Part shown: positions 13,535 through 21,114 of the stretch, piece by piece
Layout of the letters: every line of letters starts with the position of its first letter
Numbering within the stretch: position 1 is the stretch's first letter
NCBI GenBank assembly: GCA_023391275.1
Contig: JAEWBE010000100.1
Span: 1-21,160 of the forward strand
Direction of reading: 5' to 3'
DNA from: Bacillota bacterium
GTDB lineage: Bacteria; Bacillota; Clostridia; Oscillospirales; Acutalibacteraceae
Length of the DNA stretch: 21,160 nucleotides
Position numbers and translations under genes: made by a program
Notes under the pieces: generated by a model
What the model was told of the DNA's origin: nothing
Databases searched by the model: none
Seen by the model: the letters and a program-made list of their open reading frames with translations, nothing else

Positions 13535-14659
13535 ATGTTTACTTTACTGAAGAATCTGGAATGTTACAGTCCAAAATATATTGGTAAAAAGAATATTTTG
13601 ATTGCAGGCGGAAAGATTTATAAAATCCAGCCGGCGGGCAAACAGGAAGCCAATCCTTTCATTGACCGGACGGTAGAGTGCGACGGCCTTCTTGCCTTTC
13701 CCGGACTGATTGACCAGCATGTGCACATTATCGGCGGCGGCGGCGAGCAGGGTTTCGCCAGCCATGTAGGTGAAATTGACATCCATGATATTTTGGCGGC
13801 CGGGGTGACCACGCTTGTTGGTTTGCTCGGTACCGACGGCTGCACCAAAAGCCTTGAATCCCTGTTTGTAAAAGCCAAAATTCTTGAAAGTCAGGGTATT
13901 ACCACTTTTATTTATTCCGGAAGCTATTCCGTTCCGATTGTTACCCTCACGCAAAGTATTGTAAGAGATTTAATCTTAATTGATAAAGTAATCGGAGCAG
14001 GGGAGATCGCCATTTCCGATCACCGTTCTTCCAACGCGGATAGTGCCGCGTTACTGACACTCGCTTCGGATACTCACCTTGGCGGGCTGCTCGGCGGCAA
14101 GGCCGGCGTGGTCCATATCCACCTTGGTGACGGAAAAGCCGGGCTTACTCCGCTTTTAAAAATATTGGAGCAATCGGATTTACCCGTCGAACTGTTCGTA
14201 CCGACTCATGTCAACCGAAATCCCGTGCTTTTCGAGCAGGCCGTGGAGTATTGCAAAAACGGCGGGAACATTGACCTTACCGCGGGTGAAACAGTGGGAA
14301 TTCCCGTCCCGGATGCAGTCTGCAGACTCATGAACGGTAATCCGGGTTTATCCGGCGTGACGGTCAGTTCGGATGCGAACGGCAGCATTCCCAGCGGGGG
14401 GACGGGTACAATACAATGCTTATATGATGATATCAGAGACTGCATTGTGACTGAAAAAATAAATCCGGAAACGGTAATTCGGCTTGTCACGGAGAATGTG
14501 GCGAAAGTTCTGAAGCTGTACCCGCAGAAGGGGACCCTCCGGGAAGGAAGCGACGCAGACCTTTTAATCACTGACAAAAATTACAAGGTAAGTAAATTGT
14601 TCTGTTTGGGTAAATTAATGATTGATGAAGGCTGCGTAGTGGAAAACAAAGGGAAATGA
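13535..14659 (+). CDS. iadA: Isoaspartyl (beta-aspartyl) dipeptidase
   Basis: 374 residues of the amidohydrolase superfamily. It hydrolyses beta-aspartyl dipeptides; next to cyanophycinase the natural substrate should be beta-Asp-Arg. Metal ligands are visible: His62/His64 (QHVHIIGGGGEQG), His196 (HIHLGD), His225 (PTHVNRN) and Asp280 (SSDANGS). The ISDHRS motif is intact, but the position of the carboxylated Lys162 of the E. coli enzyme is Glu157 here (GEIAISDHRS). Glu bridges the metals in another amidohydrolase subtype, so activity is still likely. Start at ATG 13535 (AGGA, 7 bases upstream); ATG 13514 would add seven residues. First gene of the cyanophycin operon, with cphB following after 14 bases. 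Confidence 0.93.
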   Translation: MFTLLKNLECYSPKYIGKKNILIAGGKIYKIQPAGKQEANPFIDRTVECDGLLAFPGLIDQHVHIIGGGGEQGFASHVGEIDIHDILAAGVTTLVGLLGTDGCTKSLESLFVKAKILESQGITTFIYSGSYSVPIVTLTQSIVRDLILIDKVIGAGEIAISDHRSSNADSAALLTLASDTHLGGLLGGKAGVVHIHLGDGKAGLTPLLKILEQSDLPVELFVPTHVNRNPVLFEQAVEYCKNGGNIDLTAGETVGIPVPDAVCRLMNGNPGLSGVTVSSDANGSIPSGGTGTIQCLYDDIRDCIVTEKINPETVIRLVTENVAKVLKLYPQKGTLREGSDADLLITDKNYKVSKLFCLGKLMIDEGCVVENKGK

Positions 14660-14673
14660 TGAAGGAGAAAAAT

Positions 14674-15483
14674 ATGAATACAAGCGGATACCTTGTGATT
14701 ATTGGAGGCGCGGAAGATAAAAAGGGGGAAAGCGTCATTTTGAAGCAGGCCCCCGAAATGCTTGCCGACGGAGGATCGCTGACCGTATTGACTACCGCCA
14801 CGGAAGAGCCTGAGCAAGCCGGTCAGGAGTACCGGGAGGTTTTTCAAAGGCTCGGTGTGAAAGAGGTAAAAGTTCTGAATGTTGACACCCGCGACGCGGC
14901 TGAAAACCCTGACAACTGTGACGTAATAAGCCGTTCCAGGTGTGTTTTTATGACGGGCGGCGACCAGTTAAGGATCACCAGCATATTGGGCGGCACACGC
15001 GCCTGCAGGGAACTAATCAATCTTTATGAATCCGGCGGCATTATAATGGGCACCAGTGCGGGAGCCTCTGTTATGAGTTCAACCATGGTGGTACAGGGTA
15101 ACGATAATGAGCCGGCCAGAAAATGCACCCTGAAAATGGCGCCCGGTTTGGGGTTGTTCAGCGGTGTGATCATTGACCAGCATTTTGACCAGCGCGGCAG
15201 GTTCGGCAGGCTTCTTTGCGGCGTAGCCGAAAACCCCGATGTGCTTGGCATTGGAATCGATGAAGATACCGCGATCAAACTGTTTCCCGACATGCATTTC
15301 GAAATTATTGGTTCCAACGCTGTGACAGTGATAGACGGAAGAACGATACAAAGCTCAAACGTGTCGGAATTAAACCCGGATGAAATACTGGCGATAATGG
15401 GAGTTACTGTTCATGCGCTGCCGCAGGGTTATGGCTTTGATTTAGAAAACAGAAAGGTTATGCGTTTAAAGGATGGAAATTGA
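14674..15483 (+). CDS. cphB: Cyanophycinase
   Basis: 269 residues of peptidase family S51. It cleaves cyanophycin (poly-Asp with Arg side chains) to beta-Asp-Arg. The nucleophile Ser128 lies in GTSAGAS, with His170 (DQHFDQRGR) and Glu197 (GIDEDTA). All three are offset by exactly four from Ser132/His174/Glu201 of the Synechocystis enzyme as I recall it, so the triad is complete. The GGDQ turn (95-98) is also present. GGAG lies before ATG 14674; an earlier ATG at 14656 overlaps the iadA stop. There is no signal peptide, so it is intracellular and acts on the organism's own polymer. It overlaps cphA by 11 bases. Confidence 0.95.
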   Translation: MNTSGYLVIIGGAEDKKGESVILKQAPEMLADGGSLTVLTTATEEPEQAGQEYREVFQRLGVKEVKVLNVDTRDAAENPDNCDVISRSRCVFMTGGDQLRITSILGGTRACRELINLYESGGIIMGTSAGASVMSSTMVVQGNDNEPARKCTLKMAPGLGLFSGVIIDQHFDQRGRFGRLLCGVAENPDVLGIGIDEDTAIKLFPDMHFEIIGSNAVTVIDGRTIQSSNVSELNPDEILAIMGVTVHALPQGYGFDLENRKVMRLKDGN

Positions 15484-18124
15484 AGGAATTCAAATAAACG
15501 ACTTTACGATTTACCGCGGCCGAAACATTTACAGCCACCGACCTGTTATGAAAATGATTGTGGATATTGGAAAATACGGGAATACATCGACAAAACAAAT
15601 CCCCGGATTCAACGAAAAGCTGTTGGCCGCTTTTCCCGGCCTGAAAACGAATTTTTGCAGTCTGGGATATGAGGGCGGCTTTCTGGATCGTCTGAACGAG
15701 GGCACCTATCTGGCTCATGTTTTAGAGCACACCATCCTCGAAATGCAGTTCATGCTGGGGTATGATGTAAGTTTCGGGAAAACCAGAACGCTGGTCGAAC
15801 CATCTGTTTATACTCTTGTCTATGAATATGAAAATGAGGTCTGCGGCCTTGAATGCGGCAAAACCGCTGTTTTTATATTCAATTGTTTTCTTCATGATGA
15901 ATTTGTCAATACCGACCAGTTTTTGGAATATTTAAAAAGAATATCATTGGACGCGGAATTGGGCCCAAGTACCTCCGCTATTGTTGCGGAGGCAAAAAAA
16001 CGCGGCATTCCGGTTACCAGAATCGGGCACGAAAGCCTTGTTCAGCTTGGCTACGGAAAACACTGCCGGCTGGTGGAATCCACGCTGACGGATGCCACGT
16101 CCTGTATTTCTGCGGACATTTCTTCCAATAAGCAGATGACAAAATCCATACTCAGCGAACACAACATTCCGGTTCCTTACGGGAAAGTGGTTTTTTCCGA
16201 AATTTCCGCCGTAATGGTTGCCAATCAGATTGGCATGCCCGTAGTAATCAAGCCGTTCGACGGCAATCAGGGGAAAGGGGTTCATCTTAACCTGAAAAAT
16301 GAAGCGGATATCAAAGCAGCGTTCCAGGAAGCCAGCAAATACAGCAATGGAATCATTGTGGAAAAATATGTAACCGGCCGGGATTTTCGCGTTCTGGTTG
16401 TTGGCGACACAGTGCGCGCCGTTTCAGAACGGCTGCCTGCTTCCGTAATGGGCGATGGCTCTCACTCCATTCAGGAACTGGTCGAAATTGCAAATCAGGA
16501 TGAAAAGCGGGGAGAACAGCATGAAAAGCCGCTGACTAAAATCCGGCTGGACCCTGTGGCAATGAATGTGCTTCAAAAAAATAATATGGATATCAATTTT
16601 ATACCCAAGCAGGGGCAGCGTATCGTATTGCGGGAAAACGGCAACCTGAGTACCGGCGGCACCGCCATTGACCGCACGGATCAGATCCATCCCGACAACG
16701 CCGAACTGGCGGTCCGAGCCGCAAATGCCATCGGAATCGATATTGCCGGAATTGACATTGTAACGGAGGATATTTCCAAATCGATTCTCGACACGGACGG
16801 CGCCGTTGTAGAAGTAAATACCGCGCCGGGCATCCGGATGCATCTGTACCCGACCGAAGGGAAAGCACGCGATGTTGCGAAAGATATTGTCGATCTGCTC
16901 TTTCCGGATGAGGAGTCCTGCCGGTTTCCCATTGTTTCCGTCACGGGCACCAATGGCAAGACCACGACGGTGCGGCTGATTCAGCATGTGCTTTCCATGA
17001 CCGGGAAATCCGTTGGCATGACGAGCACCAGCGGTACTTTTATCGGCCAGAAGTGCATCTGCAAGGGCGATAATTCCGGCCCCAGAAGTGCCAAAACTCT
17101 GCTTTCCAGCAAACAGATTGACGCCGCCGTTCTGGAAACGGCACGCGGGGGTATTGTACACGAAGGGCTTGGCTACGATTTGGCCGATGTGGGTGTGATA
17201 ACCAATATAACAGAAGATCATCTGGGACTTGACGGCATTCTTACCATTGAAGATTTGGCTTATGTTAAGGTGCTGGTGGCGGAAGCGGTGAAAAAAGACG
17301 GCTACGCGGTTTTAAACGCGGAAGATAAGATGACGCCGACCCTTCTGCAGCGGATAAAAGCAAAAATAATTTTATTTTACAGTGAAGCTGATGCTGCCGT
17401 GCAATATCGCCTGAAAGACTGTATCCGCGTTTTCACGGAAAATGGATCGATTAAAATACACGACGGGGCCAAACATCTCAATTTAATCCGTGTTTCCGAA
17501 ATCCCCATTACCTGTGGCGGGCTGATCGAGTGCAACATTGAAAACTGCCTTGCGGCGGTATCAGCGCTTTATGCGCTTCAAGTACCGGTTAAAATGATCG
17601 CTTCCGGTTTGCGAAGCTTCCAGCAGAACAAAGGACGCTTCGATCTGTTTGAGTGCAACGGCGGCCGGGTCATGCTGGATTACGGGCACAATCCCGCCGG
17701 ATATGCAAAGGTAATTCAGGCGTGCAGAAAATTGGGATACAAACGTCTTGTCGGCGTGATCGGGATGCCGGGTGACCGGTTGAACCGTTCCATTCAAGAT
17801 GCCGCGCGTTTGTGCGCGGATGCTTTTGACCGTATCAATATTAAAGAGGATATGGATCTGCGGGGGAGAAAAGAAGGGGAAGTGGCGGCACTGTTTTACG
17901 GAGCAATCACGGAATCCGGGTATCCTTCCGATCGGGTTGCAGTTATTGAAAACGAACTGGATGCAATGAAGGCTGCGCTTTCCGGCATGCAGGAAGGCGA
18001 TCTGATCGTTGTGTTCTATGAAAAGATGGAGCCTTTGCTCCATTTCCTGGATTCAATCGGTGCGCAAAGTGTTCTGCAAAAAAAAGAAACCGATGCAGGG
18101 GTTGCAAAAGTTATTAACTTATAA
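15473..18124 (+). CDS. cphA: Cyanophycin synthetase
   Basis: 883 residues, normal length. It builds cyanophycin from Asp and Arg using ATP without a ribosome. An N-terminal domain (about 1-160: YRGRNIYS, SLGYEGGFLDRLNEGTYLAH) precedes the ATP-grasp domain (about 215-480; KPFDGNQGKG 260-269, metal-binding EVNTAPGIRMHL near 450). Last is a Mur-ligase-like domain with P-loop VTGTNGKTT (490-498) and C-terminal part (NKGRFDLF, DYGHNPAGY). ATG 15473 lies inside the end of cphB, 11 bases before its stop, so translation is coupled; its ribosome site is poor (AAAGG directly adjacent). A strong terminator follows. Polymer storage in Clostridia has been linked to spore formation. Confidence 0.97.
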   Translation: MEIEGIQINDFTIYRGRNIYSHRPVMKMIVDIGKYGNTSTKQIPGFNEKLLAAFPGLKTNFCSLGYEGGFLDRLNEGTYLAHVLEHTILEMQFMLGYDVSFGKTRTLVEPSVYTLVYEYENEVCGLECGKTAVFIFNCFLHDEFVNTDQFLEYLKRISLDAELGPSTSAIVAEAKKRGIPVTRIGHESLVQLGYGKHCRLVESTLTDATSCISADISSNKQMTKSILSEHNIPVPYGKVVFSEISAVMVANQIGMPVVIKPFDGNQGKGVHLNLKNEADIKAAFQEASKYSNGIIVEKYVTGRDFRVLVVGDTVRAVSERLPASVMGDGSHSIQELVEIANQDEKRGEQHEKPLTKIRLDPVAMNVLQKNNMDINFIPKQGQRIVLRENGNLSTGGTAIDRTDQIHPDNAELAVRAANAIGIDIAGIDIVTEDISKSILDTDGAVVEVNTAPGIRMHLYPTEGKARDVAKDIVDLLFPDEESCRFPIVSVTGTNGKTTTVRLIQHVLSMTGKSVGMTSTSGTFIGQKCICKGDNSGPRSAKTLLSSKQIDAAVLETARGGIVHEGLGYDLADVGVITNITEDHLGLDGILTIEDLAYVKVLVAEAVKKDGYAVLNAEDKMTPTLLQRIKAKIILFYSEADAAVQYRLKDCIRVFTENGSIKIHDGAKHLNLIRVSEIPITCGGLIECNIENCLAAVSALYALQVPVKMIASGLRSFQQNKGRFDLFECNGGRVMLDYGHNPAGYAKVIQACRKLGYKRLVGVIGMPGDRLNRSIQDAARLCADAFDRINIKEDMDLRGRKEGEVAALFYGAITESGYPSDRVAVIENELDAMKAALSGMQEGDLIVVFYEKMEPLLHFLDSIGAQSVLQKKETDAGVAKVINL

Positions 18125-18132
18125 ATAGAACG

Positions 18133-18177
18133 GGTACAGTCCAATCGGAAAGATTGCCGATTGGGCTGTACCTGTTT
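18133..18177 (+). terminator. Terminator of the iadA-cphB-cphA operon
   Basis: 16-base arms (GGTACAGTCCAATCGG / CCGATTGGGCTGTACC, one G-U) with an 8-base loop, followed by TGTTTTC, eight bases after the cphA stop. Confidence 0.85.
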
Positions 18178-18288
18178 TCGGCATTTTAATTCAGGGAAGG
18201 GACAACCAAATCTGCCTAAAACTGACATATTATTTATCTTCCTGCAATATAATGAACTATCTTATAAATTGGATGGTGGCGTTCTATT

Positions 18289-19092
18289 GTGGTAGTGATA
18301 ATCAGACGGAAACAAATCGAAATTGCCCTGCTCTGTCTGGCAATTATGGCAATCGGAATCTTCGCTTTCGCGAATCGTCCTCAGGAGGCCGTGCAGGCGT
18401 CCGCTGCAAACACAAACTGGGGACTGGGTTTTCAGGAAAATGGAAAACAGCCGACGGGCAACGCCTCCGCCGCCTTTTTAAAGCAGTATAATGCCTACTA
18501 TGTGGGGGCGGCGGATAAAAAGATCATTTACCTGACCTTTGATGCGGGGTACGAAAGCGGGTATACTCCGGCCATTTTGGATGCGCTGAAAAAGCATAAC
18601 GTAAAAGCCACCTTCTTTGTGGTAGGGAATTACTTAAATACCAGTCCGGATTTGGTGAAGCGCATGCTGAGTGAGGGGCATATTGTCGGGAATCACACAA
18701 ACACGCATCCCGATATGTCCAAAATATCCGATATGGAGGCTTTCAAAAAGGAAATCGGCGCGGTCGAAGACAAATTCAAGGCAATCACCGGGCAGGAGAT
18801 GCAAAAATTTTACCGCCCGCCGCAGGGAAAATACAGCGTAAGTAATTTAAAGCAGGCAAATGAGCTGGGTTATAAAACAATTTTTTGGAGCCTTGCTTAC
18901 GTAGACTGGTATCAGGATAAACAGCCGACAAAGGAAGAAGCCTTTTCCAAGCTGATTCCGCGCATTCATCCGGGCGCGATTGTGCTGCTGCACAGCACTT
19001 CAAAAACGAATTCGGAAATACTGGATGAGCTGCTTACAAAATGGGAAAGCGCGGGGTACCAGTTCGGCACCCTGAAAGAATTGTGCGGTTAA
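18289..19092 (+). CDS. pdaA: Spore-cortex peptidoglycan N-acetylmuramic acid deacetylase, PdaA family
   Basis: 267 residues. A basic start and one hydrophobic segment (about 11-28) act as signal anchor, followed by the PdaA-specific NWGLGF stretch and a NodB polysaccharide deacetylase domain (about 78-265). Motif 1 is TFDAGYE (Asp85, with Ala86 where many deacetylases have a second Asp and PdaA of Bacillus has Asn). Motif 2 is GNHTNTH (His136, His140). YRPPQGKYS and HPGAIVLLHS follow. In Bacillus PdaA makes the muramic-delta-lactam needed for germination-time cortex breakdown. Start GTG 18289 has GGTGG nine bases upstream. It sits just after the cyanophycin operon but beyond its terminator. 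Confidence 0.92.
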   Translation: MVVIIRRKQIEIALLCLAIMAIGIFAFANRPQEAVQASAANTNWGLGFQENGKQPTGNASAAFLKQYNAYYVGAADKKIIYLTFDAGYESGYTPAILDALKKHNVKATFFVVGNYLNTSPDLVKRMLSEGHIVGNHTNTHPDMSKISDMEAFKKEIGAVEDKFKAITGQEMQKFYRPPQGKYSVSNLKQANELGYKTIFWSLAYVDWYQDKQPTKEEAFSKLIPRIHPGAIVLLHSTSKTNSEILDELLTKWESAGYQFGTLKELCG

Positions 19093-19125
19093 TATCAGAA
19101 GCTTTGTGGGAGCATACAGACAGAA

Positions 19126-19175
19126 AGCCCGCATGGAATCGGAATTGTTCCGGCTCCGTGCGGGCTGTGTTTTTT
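19126..19175 (+). terminator. Intrinsic terminator of pdaA
   Basis: 12-base arms AGCCCGCATGGA / TCCGTGCGGGCT (one G-U) with a nested CGGAA/TTCCG stem, then GTGTTTTTT. Confidence 0.85.
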
Positions 19176-19198
19176 ACCAAAGAATTAAGCGGTTCGGA

Positions 19199-19672
19199 TC
19201 AGTGCCTCGGATGGGCGCGCACGGCCAAAACAGATTGAATCATTGCGGTTAGCACCTGTGCGTTGGTTTGCGGGTCTGGGTCTGGGGTGGGCTGCCCCTC
19301 CATCAAGACCATATATCTGCCGGGCAGCTTATTAAGCGCCATAGCGACAATATCTTTTTTACACCGGTCACATTTGCAGCATTTAAATCGGGCAAGCACG
19401 GAATCCAGTTTTTCAAGCACGATGCTTTCCATTGCGTTGACCAGTACGGTTGGCTGTGCACCCATAAACGAAACGCCGACTTCCCGGCGCGCGGCAGGGT
19501 GGTGCTGGTTCAGCGGCTCTTCCGCGGCCGCACTTTCGTTTTGCTGTTCTCTGGGGGCTGCGTGCAGTTCCTCCGTCATATCCTGCTGTACGGATTTCGA
19601 TGTCTTCGGGCCGGATGGCATCAATTTTTTATACATCAGGTCCTTATCAATCTCTTTTTTTGTTCTTGCCAT
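19199..19672 (-). CDS. ComFB-domain protein
   Basis: 157 residues. A charged, Gln/Ala-rich N-half (about 1-70) is followed by a ComFB (late competence) domain (about 75-125): VNAMESIVLEKLDSVL, then Cys98, Cys99, Cys101 and Cys104, KKDIVAMALNKLPGRY. The four Cys form a probable zinc site. ComFB proteins were long of unknown role; recent work reports some as cyclic-di-nucleotide receptors, so second-messenger binding is plausible but unproven here. AAGGGG eight bases before the ATG lies inside the end of the ParA-type gene, and only two bases separate the genes, so they are co-translated. It ends beside the pdaA terminator. No competence genes are nearby. Confidence 0.88.
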   Translation of the reverse strand: MARTKKEIDKDLMYKKLMPSGPKTSKSVQQDMTEELHAAPREQQNESAAAEEPLNQHHPAARREVGVSFMGAQPTVLVNAMESIVLEKLDSVLARFKCCKCDRCKKDIVAMALNKLPGRYMVLMEGQPTPDPDPQTNAQVLTAMIQSVLAVRAHPRH

Positions 19673-19674
19673 AA

Positions 19675-20436
19675 TTATATCCCCTTTGCCAACAGTTCAT
19701 CGAGAAACTGCATATAATCCTTTGAAATATTGTTTTTGGGAGCGTAATCCAAAATACTTTGCTGAACCGATTGAGCCTCACTGACTACAACGCTGCTGCG
19801 GATGAAGCTGTCAAACAGCCTGATGTTCAAATCATGTGCAATCAACTCGGCCGTTCCTCGAATTTCGCGGCTTAAAAGGGTGCGCGGATTATATTTGGTA
19901 AGCAGGATACCCGCTATGGTAAGCCCGGAATTGCAGTATTTTTTGACGCGTTCCACCGTTTCGTAAAGCTGCGCGATTCCCTGTAGGCTGAAAATATCAG
20001 AAAGCATGGGTACGACAATGGTGTCGGAGGCCGTAAACGCGTTGATTGTGAGAATGCCAAGCGCGGGCGGCGTATCAAGAATAATATAGTCATACAGGTC
20101 CGAAATCGGCTTAATGGCCTCCTTGAGCAAATATTCCCGTCCGGTATTGGTAAATTCCAGTTCAATGCCGCTGAGCAGGATACTGGAGATAATGATATCC
20201 GCAGTATCTGTTTTTTGGATTGCGTACTGGGTTTTTACGTCCCCCTTCAGCACGTCGTAGATTGTGGCGCTGGTCTCCGAATCCGCACCGACGCTGAAGC
20301 CCAGATTGCCCTGCGGGTCCAGATCAATAATCAGTACACGAAAGCCCTTCTTTTTCAGACCGGCCGCTAAATTGCTGGTGGTGGTCGTTTTGCCTACCCC
20401 GCCTTTTTGATTGGAAACGGAAATAACCTTGCCCAT
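19675..20436 (-). CDS. parA: ParA/Soj/MinD-type ATPase
   Basis: 253 residues with a deviant Walker A at the N-terminus (KGGVGKTTT, 11-19, signature Lys11), Walker A' LIIDLDPQGN and Walker B YIILDTPP. Such ATPases dimerise on ATP, bind DNA or membrane non-specifically, and position chromosomes, plasmids or protein clusters. There is no ParB gene or obvious parS site here; the partner gene is ComFB-type instead. So this is not the chromosomal soj-spo0J pair but an orphan positioning ATPase. The start at ATG 20436 has AAGGGG nine bases upstream; a GTG at 20442 is only three bases from it. Promoter at 20487-20515. Confidence 0.93.
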   Translation of the reverse strand: MGKVISVSNQKGGVGKTTTTSNLAAGLKKKGFRVLIIDLDPQGNLGFSVGADSETSATIYDVLKGDVKTQYAIQKTDTADIIISSILLSGIELEFTNTGREYLLKEAIKPISDLYDYIILDTPPALGILTINAFTASDTIVVPMLSDIFSLQGIAQLYETVERVKKYCNSGLTIAGILLTKYNPRTLLSREIRGTAELIAHDLNIRLFDSFIRSSVVVSEAQSVQQSILDYAPKNNISKDYMQFLDELLAKGI

Positions 20437-20486
20437 CCTCACGATCCCCTTTGCTTCTATCTATTCATAAAACCCATAATACTTTA

Positions 20487-20515
20487 ATTATACTATCTTT
20501 ATTTGCATTCCACAA
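20487..20515 (-). promoter_or_regulatory. Sigma-A promoter of the parA-comFB pair
   Basis: Minus strand TTGTGG (20510-20515), 17 bases, TATAAT (20487-20492), about 50 bases before the ParA start. Confidence 0.65.
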
Positions 20516-20570
20516 TATTTCTGCATTTTTCCCCACAAATTTACAGTTGAAATTTCAAATCCGCATAAAT

Positions 20571-20605
20571 AAATTGCCCGATGGTTAATCTCCAACGGGC
20601 AATTT
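20571..20605 (-). terminator. Terminator of the unrecognised ORF
   Basis: AAATTGCCCG and CGGGCAATTT are perfect 10-base arms with a further TGG/CCA pairing inside. The minus-strand continuation is ATTTATG, and the plus side ends TTTTACTA. Confidence 0.65.
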
Positions 20606-20607
20606 TA

Positions 20608-20955
20608 CTATTCGACCATACTTTCATATTTCTCTTTCATCCATCCGAGCATTTCGCTGTGACCGCCGCTGTCCAGAGAAAACTCAGCCAGGTCGACTAT
20701 TTCACTTTTTCCATAGCAACACGGTCCATACCATACTTCGGCTTTAATTGCACCTTCGCCGGGCCCAAGTTTATATCGAAACTCTTTGACTGCCTTGTTT
20801 TCAAAGTTGCTTACACTCCCGGTAAACTCTCCGCCATTTTGAAAGTACAATAACCCTGGAATCACACCCTGTTCAAACCAATCAATTTCCTTCGTTTCCG
20901 ACTCCTCCTGACTTAGAATTTTTGTCCCTTTTTTGACCCCTCGATAGGGGGCCAA
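20608..20955 (-). CDS. Unrecognised protein, possibly 5'-truncated (115 aa or less)
   Basis: An open frame ending in TAG just before a terminator. The only start is TTG 20955, with GGGGAGG one base away, too close to be ideal; in-frame codons further up give no ATG or GTG before a stop at about 20986. The product is soluble and acidic. Readable parts are LLYFQNGGEFTGSVSNFENK, FRYKLGPGEGAIKAEVWYGP, a Cys-Cys pair, then a Met/Glu/Lys C-terminus. The beta-hairpin pattern (VKEFRYKL, IKAEVWYG) suggests a real folded domain. I do not recognise the family. It lies directly after a tRNA terminator and may be the remaining part of a longer gene. Confidence 0.55.
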   Translation of the reverse strand: MAPYRGVKKGTKILSQEESETKEIDWFEQGVIPGLLYFQNGGEFTGSVSNFENKAVKEFRYKLGPGEGAIKAEVWYGPCCYGKSEIVDLAEFSLDSGGHSEMLGWMKEKYESMVE

Positions 20956-20997
20956 GCCTCCCCAAACGGTCGTAACGACAATTTGTATTTAAGCAGC

Positions 20998-21029
20998 AAA
21001 AAACCTCAGCACCCGCATGGATACTGAGG
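20998..21029 (-). terminator. Terminator of the tRNA operon
   Basis: Minus strand CCTCAGTA and TGCTGAGG form an 8-bp stem with a 10-base loop, then TTTTTT. It is seven bases past the tRNA-Thr CCA end. Confidence 0.85.
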
Positions 21030-21035
21030 ATTTAA

Positions 21036-21111
21036 TGGAGCTGCTAATGCGATTCGAACGCATGACCTCATCCTTACCAAGGATGTGCTCTGCCAACTGA
21101 GCCATAGCAGC
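21036..21111 (-). tRNA. tRNA-Thr (GGT anticodon)
   Basis: A 76-base cloverleaf. The acceptor is GCTGCTA/TAGCAGC, the D-arm has GGCTCAGTTGGCAGAGC, the anticodon stem CATCC/GGATG encloses TTGGTAA (anticodon GGT), and the T-loop has GTTCGAATC. The discriminator T and CCA are encoded. Confidence 0.95.
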
Positions 21112-21114
21112 AAA

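Noticed and set aside
16424..17221. 265-codon minus-strand frame
   Set aside because: It is antisense to the highly conserved ATP-grasp and P-loop part of cphA; a shadow caused by GC-rich codons.
19263..19784. 173-codon plus-strand frame
   Set aside because: Antisense to the ComFB-domain gene and the end of the ParA-type gene, both with recognisable motifs.
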